Below, in pieces: positions 35,336 to 45,790 of a stretch of DNA of 64,000 nt. The position numbers were made by a program, and so were the translations under genes. The DNA is taken from contig OZ017798.1 of NCBI GenBank assembly GCA_963969395.1, positions 20,700,173 to 20,764,172 on the forward strand, given 5' to 3'. How positions within the stretch are numbered: position 1 is the first letter of the stretch; the number at the start of each line of letters is the position of its first letter. The notes beneath the pieces were generated by a model. That model made no database searches. It saw only the letters and a list, made by a program, of their open reading frames with translations, and had not been told where the DNA came from. This DNA comes from Pseudoscleropodium purum. Its lineage: Eukaryota > Streptophyta > Bryopsida > Hypnales > Brachytheciaceae.

Positions 35336-38300
35336 TTAGGTCATAATAGATTCGGTTGCAGAATCATTGTTTGCAGAAGACTCAAAAGTCTCTCTATCTT
35401 CCACAGCGCTAACATCTAAATACTCTAACACATTTAAAGCATAAGTGTCTCGCCGCTTCTTTGGTTTTGAGCAACCAAACTCTACAAATGCCGATGCCAA
35501 TTGCTCTGCATACACTGGCAAATCAAAAGACTTTTCTGGACTCAAAATTAGTCTTCTTTTGCGCAATGTTGTATTTGAGAACATCACTCCATGGGGTCTG
35601 CAAAAACAAATTCAAATTTGTTTAAATCATAAACACTAGAAACAAAATATTCACATTGAACATAAACCTCTGGAAACTTACTTACTAGTGTTTTTCTTCC
35701 GAGCAAAACTAAAGACCTCCACTTCCATTGCATCAGGATCTTGAGTAGTGTCTTCTTCTTCCTCCTCTTCTTCTTCTGTTGTCTCTTCCTGTTCAATTGT
35801 CTTCCTCATAGGCAGCAACATTGCGTTGAAAATGGCATCATCTTTCTCCAAAGCCACAACATGGCGACCTGTACCCCGACATGCTGTAATTGATGCACCT
35901 AACAATAAACACATGCAATTCATTAATAAAACGTAGAGCTAGGATTATAATAAATGAAAATAATATTAGTTGAAATTAATCTTACCAGTTGCTCCAGTGT
36001 TATCAAGAACAATGTCTCCTTCGCTAGTTGTTCCTTCAATTATGAATTGAAAAAGCCTTGCGTCTTTCTCACGAGGACCACGCCATGGTACACTTCCGTT
36101 CATCATCATGTTGTCAATGGTGGTGTAGTTGATCAATGTATCGTCACGTTCAAGATCTACTTTGGCCTTCTTCATTGCTTCAGTCAACCTGAACTTGAAC
36201 TGTGACTTGCGTCTCTTGTCAAGCTTCTTCACTAGCAACGTGATTCCAAACTTCATTGTCTGCATACATTTAATTCAGAAAATCATCAATAAAAATAATA
36301 TAATCAATATACCAAAATAATTAAACAACGATACAATCGGAACACATTCATATCATATTTGCTGGATTCATGCCCGAAGTCAAGTGCATGCGATTGATTC
36401 CCAACCACTCTTTAAACTTCAAAAATGGATACATTTGGGTCAAACCCACTACCACGCCCCTTGCCTTTGCACTCCAAGAATGAAAAATGACAAAACAACC
36501 ATTGTCTTGCAAATGCTTTGTTGCAAACACAATTGCCTGCTCAATCTCTTTAAACTCCTTGTCAAAGTTCCAGTGCGGCACATGGTTTGCTGGAACAGAC
36601 ACTTCTAGAACAGGGAGGTTTTCTTGAAGGTCAAACAAAATGAGATCCACTCCAGCCTTCTTGCTCATTTCGCCATTGAACATGCGACTCCTACCATCAG
36701 ACAACTACATACAGAAGATCTATAAGTGATTTCATATTATAAAAATAATGAATGCATGCAATACGTTCAAATTCTGGAATGGCAAAATTTCAAAAACAAA
36801 AAACACACCTTCATTAAGAACTCCATCACTTCTTCATAGCATGATCCATTGCCCTTGCCTTCATTTTTCATCACATCAACAATGGAATTGTTTAGGATCA
36901 ACTCCTCCGTGTTCACCTCCTGGTCATCTTCTATGACAATCACTTGGGTGCCTTGTGTGACCATCTCCTCAGTGAGCTCCTGTAAGACAGCCTTCCTCTT
37001 CACACCGCTACGTGATCCAGACTCTATTTGTGATTCTTGGTCCACTGTAGAAGACCCTCGCACTTGATTTCCACCCTCCAGTTTCTTCTTCCCTTTCCCT
37101 TTATCCTTCCTTTCCTTCTCTGCCTCCTTCTCCTTCTCAGCCAACTTTGCTATGCGCTCTGCTTCCTTCTTTTCTTTGTTAGCCTTCATTTCTTCCTCCT
37201 TTTTCTTCTTCTTTTCGTCTGCAATCGTTCTTCGTGCAATAGCTTTCCTCTTTTGGGCATCGGGAAGGTCTGCAAACTCGGGCACCTCTACATCAATCAC
37301 ACCTAGGCCATCAAATGATTTACGAAATGCAACCTCTAAGAAGTGGGTGTAGTCCATTGGGCACTCCAAGTACCACCCGCCACCGGTCAAATTAGCTGTA
37401 GTAAACATTCGGAGCTGAGTGGGTGTAAACATGCAGTCTTTTGAACTCCGATCCAACCAAGATGAAAGGAAAGGAGGTAGAGAGCCTCGTAATATAGCAC
37501 CCTTTGGAACAAGCTCAAGCTTGAAGTACCTACAATGTGAAGACAATTCTTAGTCAACGCCTTAAGAGAAACATATATGAATCACAAAATATTTTGTCTT
37601 GTCTTCAATCAACTTCAACATTTATAAATGTACTTAGAACTCAAAAAATACATGTCATGAAGTACTCTAAAAATTACATTGAACAATATTTAACCGAAAG
37701 TTGGAGTACTAGGAGATAGCGTCCATACCCCTGTTGGGTCAGAGAAGGGTATTGAAGGTCCTTCCCAATACTCCAACTTCTAGTTCACTCTGTCAATATT
37801 GTCTTTTTATTTATTTATTTCCAAAATTTAAAAAAAAATTACATATCTTGCAATAAGGAACCAAGAAAAAATTGATCTAAATCATTTTTCCCATTTACAA
37901 TTTCATTTAGGAAAAATAGAAAAGAAATGTTAATTTTCCTCGCAATACCAAAAACAAGGGTAGGCCCAGGGAATCGTAGCACCCCTGTCGGATCCGACAA
38001 GGGTATTGGGACTCCCTTCTAATACTCCCACTTTTGATTTTCCAAGAGATATTGTAATTTTATTTTACTTTTAAAAGCTAATTTAAAGAAACAACAAATT
38101 CTAATGAACTTCTCATTTTTAGCATTTCATTCAAATTGAAAGCACTCACCTAAATAGAACCCTTCGAACAGCTTGGTCAGATCCCTCGCGACTTGAAAAT
38201 GATTCGTGCTTCTTAAAGTAGTTTGGTCCCTTTAAAACTGGACCAAATGCATTATCCCATATTTTCTTCCTCCACCCCTCAACGTACTCCGATAGAGTTT

Positions 38301-41300
38301 CCGGCTGAAGGGGCACGTCCATGTTGATGTCAGGTTTGTCTTTTGCCACTACGTCGTCAAAATATTGCTGTGCACCATCTTCAAGCTGTATTTGACATGG
38401 CAATTAACTTTCTCATCCCAAAAATGCAACTTTCAATTAATCAAAAAAGGAGATCAATTTAAATACAATAAAGAATATGCATTCCAAATTATTGAATATT
38501 GTAAGTAAACATTTTATATAATGAATGATCTTACCCCGGCCCACCAAACAACTTTATGCAAAAAAGCCGAGAGTCTATCTTCTGAAACAGGGGACGGTGG
38601 AAACTTCAATGACTCCTTTGAAATATTAGAAGAATTCCACCACCTCAGCACTTTCATCTTGTGAGCTGCTGACATGGTACTTGTTGCAATCATCTGGAGC
38701 TTTTCCAAAGTCATTTCCGGCACCTCATTCCAAACCCAATGTTTCTCCACCTGCAACATGATAGTAGATTGTTCAATATATATCTTTTTTACCAAACATC
38801 AAAATAAAATAAAAAATTCACTGAAATTTTTAAGTATACCTCTTCAAGGAACTCTGATCCAAGGGCCGGATCTGCAACTGCCAACAACTTTCCCATCTTC
38901 ACACGTAACTTTGAGGTTTTTTCTTTTGCTGCAGATCTCATAGCGTCTGCAACTCCGCGCTCAGTTCTTTCCTCTGCCGGTGTCACATCAATGTAACGCC
39001 GAGCAGCGGTGTCTGTAGCTTGAGAGATTTCATGCTGCAAATGGAATTCATCATAAGAAATTTGTAAGCCATAGAACTAAAAATCTAGTTAACTCTTTTC
39101 TTTTTCCTTTCTAAAAATACAATTTAGTAGGCAAAATAAAACTCACCCTAAAATTGAATGATGTGAAAACATCCATAGGCATCGAGTACCATGCCTTTCT
39201 ACCCACTTGAAATACGCACTGCTTCCTTTCAAAGGGCCTGAGCATCTCTAAGATCTTCTTCAACTCCATTCTTCCATATTTTTGCACACGGTACAACGTG
39301 TGTACCAAGTTTGTCTTCACATGTGAATCTTCGGTGGACCTGAAACATGAAATTCAACTTTAGAATCTATACAATCATATGCTACTTTCGGACTTTCCAT
39401 CCTAAACAATTTAGAATAATGTGAGATATGAATTTTGAAATCAATCCAAATTGAAAGATGAAGTACTTACTTGTTAATTTCATGCATCACCTGCATTGTC
39501 ATCTCCACTCTTCCTTTTGTTTCCAGCACAATGCAGTCGACTGAGATGTGCCAATTAATGTCTAAAGGGTACTTTCTTCGAATATGGCTCATCCAAGCAA
39601 TTTGTCGGTGATTGCCATCACATATGAAAAACTTCATGTTCTTCATGAAATGCAACTCTGGCTTTGTTTCCAGAAATGCAACAAATTCTTCATTCCTTTG
39701 TTGCCAAAAAGGGCCCCATCTTGCAACCTCTTCCCCAGTGAATTCTGCACTCTCGCCGGCCTCATTGGTTGTTGACACATAAAACGATGCTGCTCCATCT
39801 CGGTAGCCATGTGCAAAGTCCTGCTCAAGTTTCTGTAAATCGGAGGAAAGAGTAGGCCTCACCATTGGCATCGGCACTAGCCTGCAAAGTGGAATCTTGA
39901 AACGCGATAGATTCTCTGGCTTCAACTTTCGCGAAGTTATTGTGGCCACAGAATCCACCTTGTGAAATCGGCGGAGCTCATCTTCAAGAAGTTCTTTATC
40001 TTCCTCCATCTCTATCTCTTCCTGTATTTCTTCCGCCTCTTCTTCTCCTTCTATCTCTGGCTGTTGTGTGTCATCCGTTGCGGGTGTGACTTGGCGTTGC
40101 ACATTTTCTGACAAAATGAGTGGTGAATCTTGTCCCTGCAAAGAAAATGCACACAAAAATAATGAGACATACAATCAGTATTATTAGAATTTACATCATG
40201 AAGATCTCAAAAAATGTACTCATTAAAGAATTCTAAAAACACTATTATACAAAATTAGAGTACATAAAAGTGCTAGGTATATGTGAATGCAATTTATGAA
40301 TACCATGAAATTATTTATTTCCAATGGATTTTATAGTATACATCAAATATGTTTGTAGATAACTGAAAAACGAAGCAATACCATATATGCACAAATTAAA
40401 ACCAACTGGTTTTGTATATCCTCTTAATTACATTTTTCACTCAATGTCCACATCCTCATGATAGTTGGAACATTGGTGAATGATGACCACTGGGTTGTAC
40501 CTTAACTGGTGAAGTCCTGAGCAATCACAATGTATAGGACCCCATGGACTACATACAGATGGGGATGAATCTACAGTAGAGCTCAATGAGCTGGGATCAC
40601 TACACTCTGTGTCAGAGCTCTCATCTGAGAATACTGGCACTCTAGGATCTCTTGGCTTTGGGAAACTAATACGACTTCCCTTGTCTTTCTCATACTCATC
40701 TGCAGCACGATCACAAGCATCCATGATATCATAAAAGCTTACCACATCAACATCTTCATCCTGTTCTAAGTCATCGGATTCGATAACAGGAAGAAGCCCA
40801 GGAGTCTGAGGAACTCGATCATCCTCAATTTCTTGATCCACAACTTTAGTGTGTGGACCAGAAAAAAATGCTTGTTCCTTGTTCATATCTGTGGAGTCCA
40901 TCTGCAAAGGCAATGACCACTATTAGAATAATAGAATTTGACATGATAAAACTATTTGGATTTGATTAAAGTTCATTTGTCTTGTAAGGTTGGGTATGAA
41001 TAACATATGTAAGAACAACTACCAGTGGAAATGACAAGCATTGCCCATGTAACATATTTTCCTATTTTTTTGGACATCTAAATCATTTGAGAATTAAGTA
41101 GGGGTTCCTAATCTGGGTGAAACTCTTCAATGATTACGCTTCCTAAATCCAAAAAGTATCAATTGTAAATAAGTTGAGATGAATTGGAATAAATTGAGAT
41201 GAATATATGAATTAAACTATGTAAGAATTATATAGTTTCATTTACTTTCTCTAAACAATCTAAAACATTAAATTTCAAGATTTTGACTACATGAATATAA

Positions 41301-43160
41301 AGAAGACTTTCCAACTATGATGTGAAAATGAATGACTAGAATATCACATAAATAATTGTATTGCATACATATATTGATTCAACAATAGAATTTCTGTATC
41401 TTATTCAAGCTTTGATTATTGAAAGTATTGAGACCCAAAAAAAAAGTCTCTCTTTCATAACGTCCCATTCCTTACATATTCAAGACATTTTCAATGAAAC
41501 TATTTATTTAAGGCACAATTTTACAAATTCCATCCCAAGTGACCCAGAAATAGAAAATGGCCTTCAAATATTCACCATTTCAAGTCAAAAAACAAAACAT
41601 CATAAATAGGAACCATGAAGTCCCCCTAAAGTGACATATTCTTGGGGTCTCTTGAGATTCCATTAGGTGCCATGTCGGATCCGACAGGGGTCTAAGAGGA
41701 ATCTCAAGGTACCCCCTATATGAGTCACTAGAGAGATAATTGTTACTCTTTCTTTTAAACTTATGAATTGGTAAGGTAGCATGGGAACACAATGACTACT
41801 AGAAACACCTTATTCTCTAATGATAATCATTTCAAATTCCAGGTCACTAGAAACTGGGGTCTGAGGCACGGAGTACATAGGATGTACATAATATGTATTA
41901 TAAGCCAGGTACTTATGGCTCCCGAAATTAATTTCAAAAGTACCTAGCTGAACGCCAACATCGCAGGAACTCAGGTTTGACCAGGACGTCTCGGAGGTCC
42001 AAAACAAGGGGTGCCCTGAGCTCCCTGAAGGACCCCTGTCGGTTCCGACGAAGGCCTGGCATGCAGCTCGACCTACTCGGCGTTTCATGTCAATGGCTCC
42101 CAAAATTAATTTCAAAGTACCTGGCCGAACGCCAACACCGCAGGAACTCACGTTTGACAAGGGGTGCCCTGAGCTCCCTGAAGGACCCTTGTCGGTTCCG
42201 ACGAAGGCCTGGCATGCAGCTCGACCTACTCGGCGTTTCATGTCAATGGCTCCCAAAATTAATTTCAAAGTACCTGGCTGAACGCCAACACCGCAGGAAC
42301 TCACGTTTGACAAGGGGTGCCCTGAGCTCCCCGAAGGACCCCTGTCGGTTCCGACGAAGGCCTGGCATGCAGCTCGACCTACTCGGCGTTTCATGTCGAT
42401 GGCTCCCGAAATTAATTTCAAAAGTACCTGGCCGAACGCCAACACCGCAGGAACTCACATTTGACCAGGACGTCTCGGAGGTCCAAAACAAGGGGTGCCC
42501 TGAGCTCCCTGAAGGACCCTTGTCGGTTCCGACGAAGGCGTTGCATGTAGCTCGACCTACTCGGCGTTTCATGTCGATGGCTCCCGAAATTAATTTCAAA
42601 GTACCTGGCCGAACGCCAACACCGCAGGAACTCACATTTGACAAGGGGTGCCCTGAGCTCCCCGAAGGACCCTTGTCGGTTCCGACGAAGGCCTGGCATG
42701 CAGCTCGACCTACTCGGCGTTTCATGTCGATGGCTCCCAAAATTAATTTCAAAGTACCTGGCCGAACGCCAACACCGAAGGAACTCACGTTTGACCAGGA
42801 CGTCTCGGAGGTCCAAAACAAGGGGTGCCCTGAGCTCCCCGAAGGACCTCTGTCGGTTCCGACGAAGGCGTTGCATGCTGCTCGACCTACTCGGCGTTTC
42901 AGTTCACGAGGAGGTACTGCAACGAAATCTCAGCCGCTACCAGGAACCGAACATGGAGCTTTCTAGTTGATGACAGGTTTGAGCAAATCACGAGCCCCAA
43001 GAGATGAAGCTGACTGACCAAGCAAGTGCATTTGAAACCTCACATGCAGATTCACGTGTTGATTGAACTGGTTCCGAGCATCCACAGCCTCGTCTTCACG
43101 CGAGCGACTTCTTGTGCTCCGTCCTTGTTGCTCCGTCCTTGAGCGCTGCGAAGTCGCCAT
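35336..43160 (-). CDS. ParB-like domain / beta-class DNA methyltransferase-like fusion protein, 12 exons
   Basis: Proposed exons, 5' to 3': 43,160-43,044; 40,901-40,557; 40,135-39,471; 39,339-39,147; 39,034-38,840; 38,750-38,535; 38,385-38,150; 37,529-36,809; 36,704-36,354; 36,259-35,986; 35,898-35,682; 35,597-35,336. All phases agree, giving about 1,263 residues. Residues ~235-350 look ParB/sulfiredoxin-like: IPLCRLVPMPMVRP, a helix, then FFICDGNHRQIAWM (DGNHR ~327-331). Exon 8 ends in a Lys/Glu-rich coiled segment. Residues ~910-1,130 look like a beta-class (motif IV before I) N4-cytosine/N6-adenine methyltransferase: DLILFDLQE at the motif IV position, then LFQFIIEGTTSEGDIVLD and NTGATG (motif I, ~1,098-1,105), then GRHVVALEKD. 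An acidic tail and KPKKRR follow. Odd points: motif IV lacks the PP of DPPY/W, and exon 9 lacks a GT donor (ATATGA at the in-phase site). First exon and its donor are least certain; exon 2 also starts with ATG. Role inferred: DNA binding or modification for the transposon. Confidence 0.75.
37690..37790. repeat. Intronic hairpin module 1
   Basis: In intron 7 of the minus-strand gene. Arms GAAAGTTGGAGTACT and AATACTCCAACTTC; centre ATACCCCTGTTGGGTCAGAG, then AAGGGTAT. This is a decayed version of the GTCGGATCCGAC-centred modules. Confidence 0.6.
37945..38045. repeat. Intronic hairpin module 2 (GTCGGATCCGAC core)
   Basis: Same intron as module 1. The palindrome GTCGGATCCGAC lies at 37,987-37,998, flanked by CACCCCT and AAGGGTATTGGGA, with weaker outer pairing (CCAAAAACAAGGGTA against AATACTCCCACTTTTG). 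Confidence 0.65.
41607..41735. repeat. Intronic hairpin module 3 (GTCGGATCCGAC core)
   Basis: Palindrome at 41,674-41,685. The arms CTCTTGAGATTCCATTAG and CTAAGAGGAATCTCAAG, and farther out CCCCCTAAAGTGAC and GTACCCCCTATATGAGTCAC, pair over about 120 bp. Confidence 0.65.
41928..42905. repeat. Six-unit 153/177-bp satellite-like array with GTCGGTTCCGAC cores
   Basis: The 12-mer GTCGGTTCCGAC occurs at 42,038, 42,191, 42,344, 42,522, 42,675 and 42,852, with spacings 153, 153, 178, 153 and 177. Long units have an extra ~24 bp (CAGGACGTCTCGGAGGTCCA...). Each unit has GGGGTGCCCTGAGCTCC, GAAGGACCC, the core, GAAGGC.T.GCATG, CTCGACCTACTCGGCGTTTC and AATTAATTTCAAAGTACCTG. Units are nearly identical, so the array is young. 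It is GC-rich against an AT-rich background. The core is one base different from the hairpin palindrome. Because 153 and 177 are multiples of three, long frames are open on both strands; they are artefacts. Confidence 0.9.
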
Positions 43161-43404
43161 CACAGAAGATTAGATCTCGGGAGTATGAGAACAGGGAAGC
43201 AATGGTGATTAAGAATCCCGTCGCTCACAGTCAGTAGAGCAGTTCGGAGAACTCATGCTTTGAGCAGGCGTTCACTCTTCCCGATGAGTGATTCCAGTGG
43301 CGTGGGAGAAGATTTTTAAAAGATTTCCAATTTTTGTAGCTAAACCAGTGGGACGCAGCTTTCAGTGCGGGGAGCCAGGTAAAGTTGCAACGTGACGCAG
43401 GAAG

Positions 43405-43535
43405 CATCGTGGCGGAGCTTCCAGCTTTAGTGGCGGAGCTCCAGCTTTTGTGGTGGACCTTCCTAATTCAGTGGCGGAGCTCCCGATTCAGTGGCAAAGC
43501 TCCCGATTCAGTGGCGGATCTTCCCGATTTAGCCT
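43405..43535. repeat. 20-21 bp phased repeat, six units, in the divergent promoter
   Basis: GTGGCGGAGCT-type units start at 43,409, 43,430, 43,450, 43,471, 43,491 and 43,511 (spacings 21, 20, 21, 20, 20), with CCCGATTCA between them. The period equals two DNA helical turns, so all units face the same side of the helix. It lies about 250-350 bp upstream of the minus-strand start codon. Candidate operator or enhancer array; inference. Confidence 0.65.
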
Positions 43536-43880
43536 ACGGAGGAACTTCATCCCTGACGATGCATGCAAGCAAGGCTATAATATCTGAGAAGTTTTCCATA
43601 ATCCAAGGCGCTGGATGTGTCAATGAACTAGCTGGGTGAGAGAGGGTGTCAATCCAAGCGGGCGCTTCACCACTGTGAATGCGTAATCTGTAACGTCCTC
43701 CGGCCATCTTCGAGTTAATTGTAACTATGAATGAGCTTTCCTAACACTCACTTTTGCACTTCTTGCAGCAGGTGAGGTGCAAGTGCACACCCCACACTCT
43801 CGCAATAGAGTGATAAGCAACTATTCCTTTGTCAAAATCCTTCGCGACTGAAGTACTCTCGTGATTGCTCATCTTTGCCA

Positions 43881-44147
43881 ATGAAACCTCGAATCACGGA
43901 TTCAAGGCACGTGCAGTCAGTGATGCACCAGTTCCCGAAAAACTTTAGAAAAAACAGAAGGAAGGAAGAGAAAGAGCAAACAAGACTAAGAGAGAAAGCA
44001 AACAGTAGTGGTTTCAGTTTTAGGGATTCGAGAGAGAACTACACTATTTTTCGTAACAGAGAGGGAGAATTAGTGTCGTCTAGAAAATTAGTGCAATCAC
44101 CTTCAAAAAAGATTTTGAGGAAAATTAATCCAATACAAGAATATTAG
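43881..44147 (+). CDS. Possible small basic protein (88 aa), weak
   Basis: An ATG frame of 88 codons, strongly basic and charged (FRKNRRKEEKEQTRLREK, later SPSKKILRKINPIQEY). It lies between the two main genes on the transposase strand. No domain, splice signal or homologue recognised; its codon content could arise from the local purine-rich tract. It might be an accessory ORF of the transposon, but this is only a possibility. Confidence 0.2.
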   Translation: MKPRITDSRHVQSVMHQFPKNFRKNRRKEEKEQTRLREKANSSGFSFRDSRENYTIFRNREGELVSSRKLVQSPSKKILRKINPIQEY

Positions 44148-45041
44148 AATTTTCATTGGTTTAAAATAGTGTTAAGAGTCACATATTATCTATTTTTCTT
44201 AAAGAATTGTAATAGTGCAAATCTGGAAATCTATGTGCAACCTAATTTGTAAGGACTTTACACCCTAAACCTATTCATTGCTAGAAGGACGTGGCTAAGA
44301 AGCTTGAACAATCATAACTCTATTTTCTTCCAATTTCAAACTAATGGAAGTGGAAGAATTTTAGTTTAATATTCTGAGATGAAGTCATATGTTTGTTACA
44401 TGTTCTTCAATTTTCAAATGTTTTGCTAGAAAATTTCAAATTATTATGAATTTCTTGTGAAATAATTATATATTTCAAATCTAATATATAATATCCTTAA
44501 TAAATATTAAAATTTCATCATGGTTTTATATTATAATGTGGAAGATTTTAGTATAAACAAAAGATAGCATGTTGCTCTAAAATTGAAAAATAAACTAAGC
44601 CTAGATATAAGCCCAAAGTTCATATTGCTATATAATATTGAGATTCAAGAAATTTTGAGAATTTTCAATTGGAATACAAACTGCACCTTACTACCTTCAT
44701 TCCATCAGTTGGATACAAATTTGGAAGACATCGTTTTTATGGCTACAATTCACATGAATAGAAATTTTGAATAAATAGCCAGAATACATTGCACGGTTGA
44801 TCCATGGATTGAACATTTTCATTCTTATAGAAGTCAAGAAGACCACAATGATGGACTCTGAAATAGTACTTCGTCAAGTGAAACAAACCTCATCATAATT
44901 TCAAATCAAAGTCTCAATGAAATACTTGAACTTTGATAAAGCATGAGACTCGTACTGTAAGTTGTATATTTTTTGGGTAGATTCAAATCCAACACACTGA
45001 AAAGTATACAAAGAATAAGAATTGATTATGCAGATTCTTAC

Positions 45042-45337
45042 TTGTAAGAGTCTGTTGTGTCTTGAGATGTCTTGGTTGCTTGTCATGTCTTCAGCCGATG
45101 TCTCCTGTGACTGCAACTCTTGTACTTCTGGGTCGACTTCTATGCCACTATCTCCACTTTCAAAGAGAAGGTGTTTTCGGAGTTGTATCTGTGACGACTG
45201 ACCTATCTTTGACACAAGTTTCTTTGAGCGAGTCATTCTAGATCTTCTAAGTGCCTTGCGTGATGAGAAATACAATGAAATATGTCTCTTCCGTTTGTTT
45301 CTAAGGTCTGGAACTATGTCTGCAAAGCTCTCACAGT
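45042..45337 (-). CDS. Isolated exon-like frame, basic then acidic, minus strand
   Basis: A 296-nt open stretch bounded by GCTTGTAG| at the 5' side and CTTACAA|GTAAGAATC at the 3' side, both good splice sites. It encodes a basic segment (RNKRKRHISLYF, RRSRMTRSKKL) and then an acidic one (ESGDSGIEVDPEVQELQSQE). No partner exon found: the ParB-methyltransferase start at 43,160 has an in-frame stop just upstream, so it is not a simple extension of that protein. It may belong to a third transposon gene or an alternative 5' exon. Confidence 0.35.
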
Positions 45338-45499
45338 CTACAAGCATAAGGATCAATATATGAACTTCAGAAGTCTCACACTATGAGAAGTACAGAACTA
45401 TGTTGAAGGTAGTACTAGAAAGACATGTATGAAGAAACATGGAGACTATTTATTCAAAGCAACCAAATAGGTTAGTCCTTCCCGAGTGCCTCAATAGAT

Positions 45500-45790
45500 A
45501 GACCTATGAGAAGCGCCGCCTTGCAAATTTCAAATTCTAAATAGCTGTCCTAAGATTTTATGAGCCGTCTTTTATTTTGACACCCCTTTCATTGTCTATC
45601 TTCACTCTGGAGTATAAAACTGGCAAGATTTAATGAGTATCTTCTTGAACGCGTTTTTCAGAGCCGCCTCAATACATAAATTTCATTTTTTTGAAATGAA
45701 GTTCTTGCCAGAGCCGCCTTGACTCATTGATTTTTGTTTACTTTAAATCAATCTCTTGCCAAAGCCGCCTGAACTCATTTATTTCTCTCA
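45500..45790 (+). promoter_or_regulatory. GCC-box repeat upstream of the transposase
   Basis: AGCCGCC, the binding core of plant ERF/AP2 factors, occurs exactly at 45,662, 45,712 and 45,763 (50 and 51 bp apart), with degenerate forms GCGCCGCC (45,513) and AGCCGTC (45,563), the latter also about 50 bp from its neighbour. Two units share TTGCCAGAGCCGCCTTGACT or TTGCCAAAGCCGCCTGAACT, and short inverted repeats (TTTCATTTTTTTGAAA) lie between units. Whether it drives the transposase is inference. Confidence 0.55.

Larger units (their letters stand above)
40902..43043 (-). other. Intron 1 of the ParB-methyltransferase gene (structured)
   Basis: A proposed 2.1-kb intron between CAT|GTGAGG and TTTGCAG|ATG. 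It carries hairpin module 3 and the 153/177-bp array; the other introns of this gene are about 55-600 bp. If exon 2 holds the true start, this is a 5'-UTR intron or promoter region instead. Confidence 0.5.

Noticed and set aside
41928..42905. CRISPR-like array
   Set aside because: The units are direct repeats without unique spacers, the period is 153-177 bp, and the setting is eukaryotic with introns.
41977..42966. 329-codon plus-strand frame, plus 211-, 192- and 152-codon minus-strand frames over the same DNA
   Set aside because: All consist of the 153/177-bp array, whose periods are multiples of three. Open frames on both strands with repeated peptides (RFRRRPGMQLDLLGV) are an artefact of the repeat, and the region is inside a proposed intron.
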